Assembly: GCA_031264825.1 (NCBI GenBank)
Contig: JAISDL010000101.1
Span: 1-6,255, forward strand
Reading direction: 5' to 3'
Length of the DNA: 6,255 nucleotides
From: Accumulibacter sp.
GTDB lineage: Bacteria; Pseudomonadota; Gammaproteobacteria; Burkholderiales; Rhodocyclaceae
Shown here: one piece after another, positions 3,514 through 6,255 of the stretch
How positions within the stretch are numbered: the first letter of the stretch is position 1
How the letters are laid out: each line of letters starts with the position of its first letter
Notes under the pieces: generated by a model
Databases searched by the model: none
Seen by the model: only the letters and a program-made list of their open reading frames with translations
Told to the model about the DNA's origin: nothing
Program-made: the position numbers and the translations under genes

Positions 3514-6255
3514 ATGCAACGCATCGATCGAAAAACGCCGCTCCGCCGTCTCCTCCTCCTCGTCGCTCTGCTCCCCGCCGCGCTACCGCTCATGGCGGAG
3601 GAATTGACCTACCTGCACTTCAGAGCGAATGAATCCGGCTCGGTTTCGGTTCGCTTCGAAGGCCACCGTGACGGAAAAGACGAGGACTCGGCGTGTCTCA
3701 TGCAAAATGGCGAGCGCCGCGACTTCGTGTTCGAAGGCGCCATTCCGGCGTGCTCGATCGCCAGCTACGCGATCGCGCACTGGAATAAAGACAATGTTTC
3801 CGCTTGCGATAAAACGAACGGCGATCTCATCATCTTCGACCAAAGGAGCGGCGTCCCGATCTGTTTGCTCAAAAGCAGCGACGAGAAAAAAGACGACGTC
3901 TCCGGCTATCTGAAACAAAACGACGAACTCCTCGTCTTCGATAAGGCCGAGGATTTCGACGCGGACGGCATCGCGAAGGTCAGGCAAGGGGGGCTTTACG
4001 GCTTTCTGGACCGCCAGGGAAACTTCTTGGCAACGCCGCGTTTCGACGATGCGGGGTATTTCTGGTACGGTCTCGCCGAGGTCAAGGTCGGTGAGAAATG
4101 GGGCTACATCGACAAAACCGGCGCCTTGGTCATCCCCGCGCGCTTCGAAGACACGGGCGCCTTCGCCGCCAACGGCCTCGCCGCCGCGCGCGAGAAGGGG
4201 AAGTGGGGCTACATCGACCGAAAAGGGGAATGGGTGATTCCCCCCGCGTTCAACGAAGCCTTCCGCTTCTCCGAAAACGGCACCGCGCGCGTCAGGGACT
4301 ACCCCATCGCCTGGGGAGCGCAACGCATTCGATGGAGAATCCTCGACGCGAAGGGAAAGACGCTCAAACTTCTGTACGACACCCCGAAACCCCTCTTCCA
4401 GGGAAAGGTCATGCTTTTGAACGACCGGACGCGGCAAAAATTTCTGAGCCAGATTCTCGTAAACGACCAGAGAAAAATCATCCCGCTTGCGCCTTACCGG
4501 ATCGCTCCTCAGTGGTCCGAGCGAGGAAATCTTCTCCGTCTCGTCGGGGAGGAAGAGGACGCTCAAGAGCGTCTCCTGACCGCCGACGGCCGGATTCTCG
4601 TCCCGCCCGAAGGGGATTTTCTGGGGCATGAGGGAGACTTCCTGGTCTACGGGTCGGGGTCGGGCAAGAATTGGAACTTCACGCTTCTCGACAAGAACGG
4701 GAAACTCATCGCCCGAATCGCGAGCGACTCGGGTAGCATCCGCCACCTTCGAGAAGACTGGCTTTCCTACCGACGGAACGGCAAGTACGGCCTCGTTCAT
4801 TCGAGCGGCAGAATCCTCAAAGCCGAATTCGACGGTATTTACCCGTTTGAAAACGGCTTTGCGCGCGCCGTTCTGAACGGCGTCTTCTGCTATCTCGACG
4901 CGACGGGAAAAATTGCTTTCAAGACGCAAAGGAAGGCGACCGACGGCGGATTCGGCGACTTCATGAAAGCGGGGCTGGTACGCTTTAAAGAAAACGACAA
5001 ATACGGCCTCATGAACGCGAAGGGCGAGGTCGTCGTCTCGCCGCGCTACGTGTTCCCGCCCGTGGAGATCATGGACATGGTCGCCGGGGAGGTCAAGCGT
5101 GACGAGGGCTATGGACTCGTCGACGCCAAGGGCGTCGAGGTGATCGCGCCGCGATTCAGGCATATAGATCATCACAACGCCAATTTCGCTTTCTTCATGG
5201 AAAAAGGAAGCGACTCGCTCAGGGGCGTGATCGGGCGTGGCGGAAGGATCCTCTCGGAAGCGCGTTTCAGCGCGACCTACCCTTTGAGCGAGGATTACCT
5301 CCAGGTCGAGCTTAAAGGAGGCTTCGCGGGGATCATGGACAAGCAGGGACGAATCCTCATCGAGCCGCGCTATTGGAGGCTCACCGCGCCCGACGCGCTG
5401 GGCCTCGTGCGCTTCGAATCTCCCAAATCCTACGGAAAAGGCGTACTCGACCTGAAAGGGGAAACGCGGATCGAACTCCAATTCAAGGATCTCGGCCCCT
5501 TCACGGCCAACGGACTTGCGCGCGCGCAAGCGCACAAGGAAGAAAAGTATGCGGACGGCAGAACATACAGGGTCGAAGGAAAATGGGGGTATATCGACGT
5601 CAAGGGACAATGGGCGATCGCGCCGCGTTTCGAAGAAGCGGAGGATTTTTCCAAAAACGGATTGGCATGGGTCGCGTCGCGCGAGGATAAAAGCCAAACC
5701 ACGTGGAGATCGCAGATCGACGCCAAGGGAGAACAGGTCTTTCCGCGTATCCGGCCTTTCAAGGGTGAAAACGGTCGCTACGGTTTTGTAGACGCGCAAG
5801 GCAAGATCGTCCAGGAAGCCCGGTTTTCCGAAATCCGCGGCTTCTACGACAACGGCTTGGGCGTCGTGAAACACGAGGGCCGATGGGCCTTCATCGACCC
5901 TTCGGGCAAACTTCTGACCGATTTCCTCTACGGCGCGCCCCAAATCTACGAACACGGCGGAAAGACCTTCACCGTCGCGTCCTTCCCCGACCCCGCCATG
6001 CCGATCGAGGCGCAAGGCTTCGTAAACGACAAGGGCACGCTCGTCGCGTATGCGCGCGTCGCCCCGGAACCGATCGGGCCTTATCTCAAGGTGGGAAACG
6101 CGAAAGGACAATGGGGCCTCGTCGATCGTTCCGGCGCACCCGTCGTCCCCATCGCGTTTGAAGACATCCGCTATTACAGCGCGTCGAGGGATTTGTTCCT
6201 TGCCAGATCCGGCGGACGTTCCGGCTACCTCGACGCGAAGGGCAAATGGGTCGTC
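3514..6255 (+). CDS. Large exported WG-repeat protein (3' end beyond window)
   Basis: The frame is open for 914 codons and leaves the window without a stop. ATG at 3514 is preceded by GGGAG (3501-3505), an 8-base spacer. Residues 1-28 look like a signal peptide: a basic start (RIDRK, RR), a hydrophobic LLLLVALLPAALPL core, and likely cleavage after A28. The mature protein is therefore probably periplasmic or extracellular. Residues 29-149 form an N-terminal segment I do not recognise, with four cysteines (C61, C80, C98, C117) that could form disulphides; only one other cysteine (C459) is visible. From about residue 150 there are about 19 WG-type units, of the pattern LAxVxxxGKWGYIDxxGxxVIxPRFExAxxF. 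Canonical examples are at W196-G197, W231-G232, W691-G692 and W867-G868; units near 162, 426, 497, 533 and 756 have YG instead. Residues 263-420 are strongly degenerate. WG repeats are thought to form beta-rich binding surfaces, but the ligand is unknown. It begins 44 bases after mutT and may be co-transcribed. It is not related to mutT in function as far as can be seen. Confidence 0.92.
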   Translation, partial: MQRIDRKTPLRRLLLLVALLPAALPLMAEELTYLHFRANESGSVSVRFEGHRDGKDEDSACLMQNGERRDFVFEGAIPACSIASYAIAHWNKDNVSACDKTNGDLIIFDQRSGVPICLLKSSDEKKDDVSGYLKQNDELLVFDKAEDFDADGIAKVRQGGLYGFLDRQGNFLATPRFDDAGYFWYGLAEVKVGEKWGYIDKTGALVIPARFEDTGAFAANGLAAAREKGKWGYIDRKGEWVIPPAFNEAFRFSENGTARVRDYPIAWGAQRIRWRILDAKGKTLKLLYDTPKPLFQGKVMLLNDRTRQKFLSQILVNDQRKIIPLAPYRIAPQWSERGNLLRLVGEEEDAQERLLTADGRILVPPEGDFLGHEGDFLVYGSGSGKNWNFTLLDKNGKLIARIASDSGSIRHLREDWLSYRRNGKYGLVHSSGRILKAEFDGIYPFENGFARAVLNGVFCYLDATGKIAFKTQRKATDGGFGDFMKAGLVRFKENDKYGLMNAKGEVVVSPRYVFPPVEIMDMVAGEVKRDEGYGLVDAKGVEVIAPRFRHIDHHNANFAFFMEKGSDSLRGVIGRGGRILSEARFSATYPLSEDYLQVELKGGFAGIMDKQGRILIEPRYWRLTAPDALGLVRFESPKSYGKGVLDLKGETRIELQFKDLGPFTANGLARAQAHKEEKYADGRTYRVEGKWGYIDVKGQWAIAPRFEEAEDFSKNGLAWVASREDKSQTTWRSQIDAKGEQVFPRIRPFKGENGRYGFVDAQGKIVQEARFSEIRGFYDNGLGVVKHEGRWAFIDPSGKLLTDFLYGAPQIYEHGGKTFTVASFPDPAMPIEAQGFVNDKGTLVAYARVAPEPIGPYLKVGNAKGQWGLVDRSGAPVVPIAFEDIRYYSASRDLFLARSGGRSGYLDAKGKWVV

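Noticed and set aside
3583..6111. 842-codon open frame on the - strand opposite the WG-repeat gene
   Set aside because: It is the mirror of the + strand gene, produced by its strong G/C third-position bias. The + frame has a ribosome site, a signal peptide and recognisable WG repeats, while the - frame gives a low-complexity, charged sequence with no recognisable domain.

Overview
The window is GC-rich bacterial DNA with a strong preference for G or C at third codon positions. All four protein genes lie on the + strand. The best taxonomic clue is an AAA-type ATPase of the DUF815 family whose stop codon overlaps the start of a true MutT. From memory, that pair recurs in betaproteobacteria (often near argJ, yacG and zapD), so a betaproteobacterium is my best guess. 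This is an inference from synteny, not a proof. None of the usual neighbours is visible here.

Layout. Bases 1-356 hold no credible protein gene but are dense in structure: a degenerate heptamer array (2-36), a perfect 11-bp stem-loop (42-72), a consensus -10 box (98-103) followed by a foldable segment and a rho-independent terminator (198-233), and then a second, perfect heptamer array (295-315) next to another TATAAT. The stretch from about 109 to 233 looks like a small RNA gene that I cannot assign to a family. Bases 357-1901 encode a 514-residue AAA-ATPase-like protein with a C-terminal PD-(D/E)XK nuclease-like domain, of the type that occurs as scattered multicopy genes. Bases 1902-2135 are intergenic and contain an imperfect 18-bp inverted repeat that starts on the stop codon of that gene.

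Bases 2136-3469 form a two-gene unit, the DUF815 ATPase and mutT, joined by an ATGA overlap. MutT removes 8-oxo-dGTP from the nucleotide pool; the ATPase has no established role. From 3514 to the right edge runs the start of a very large exported WG-repeat protein. At least 914 residues are visible, with no stop before the edge. It has a signal peptide, a Cys-containing N-terminal segment I do not recognise, and about 19 WG-type units of variable quality.

The genes do not make an obvious single pathway. The DUF815-mutT pair looks like housekeeping core, and the flanking genes look like accessory insertions. The most interesting candidates for something undescribed are the putative structured small RNA in the first 240 bases and the large exported WG-repeat protein with its unusual N-terminus.
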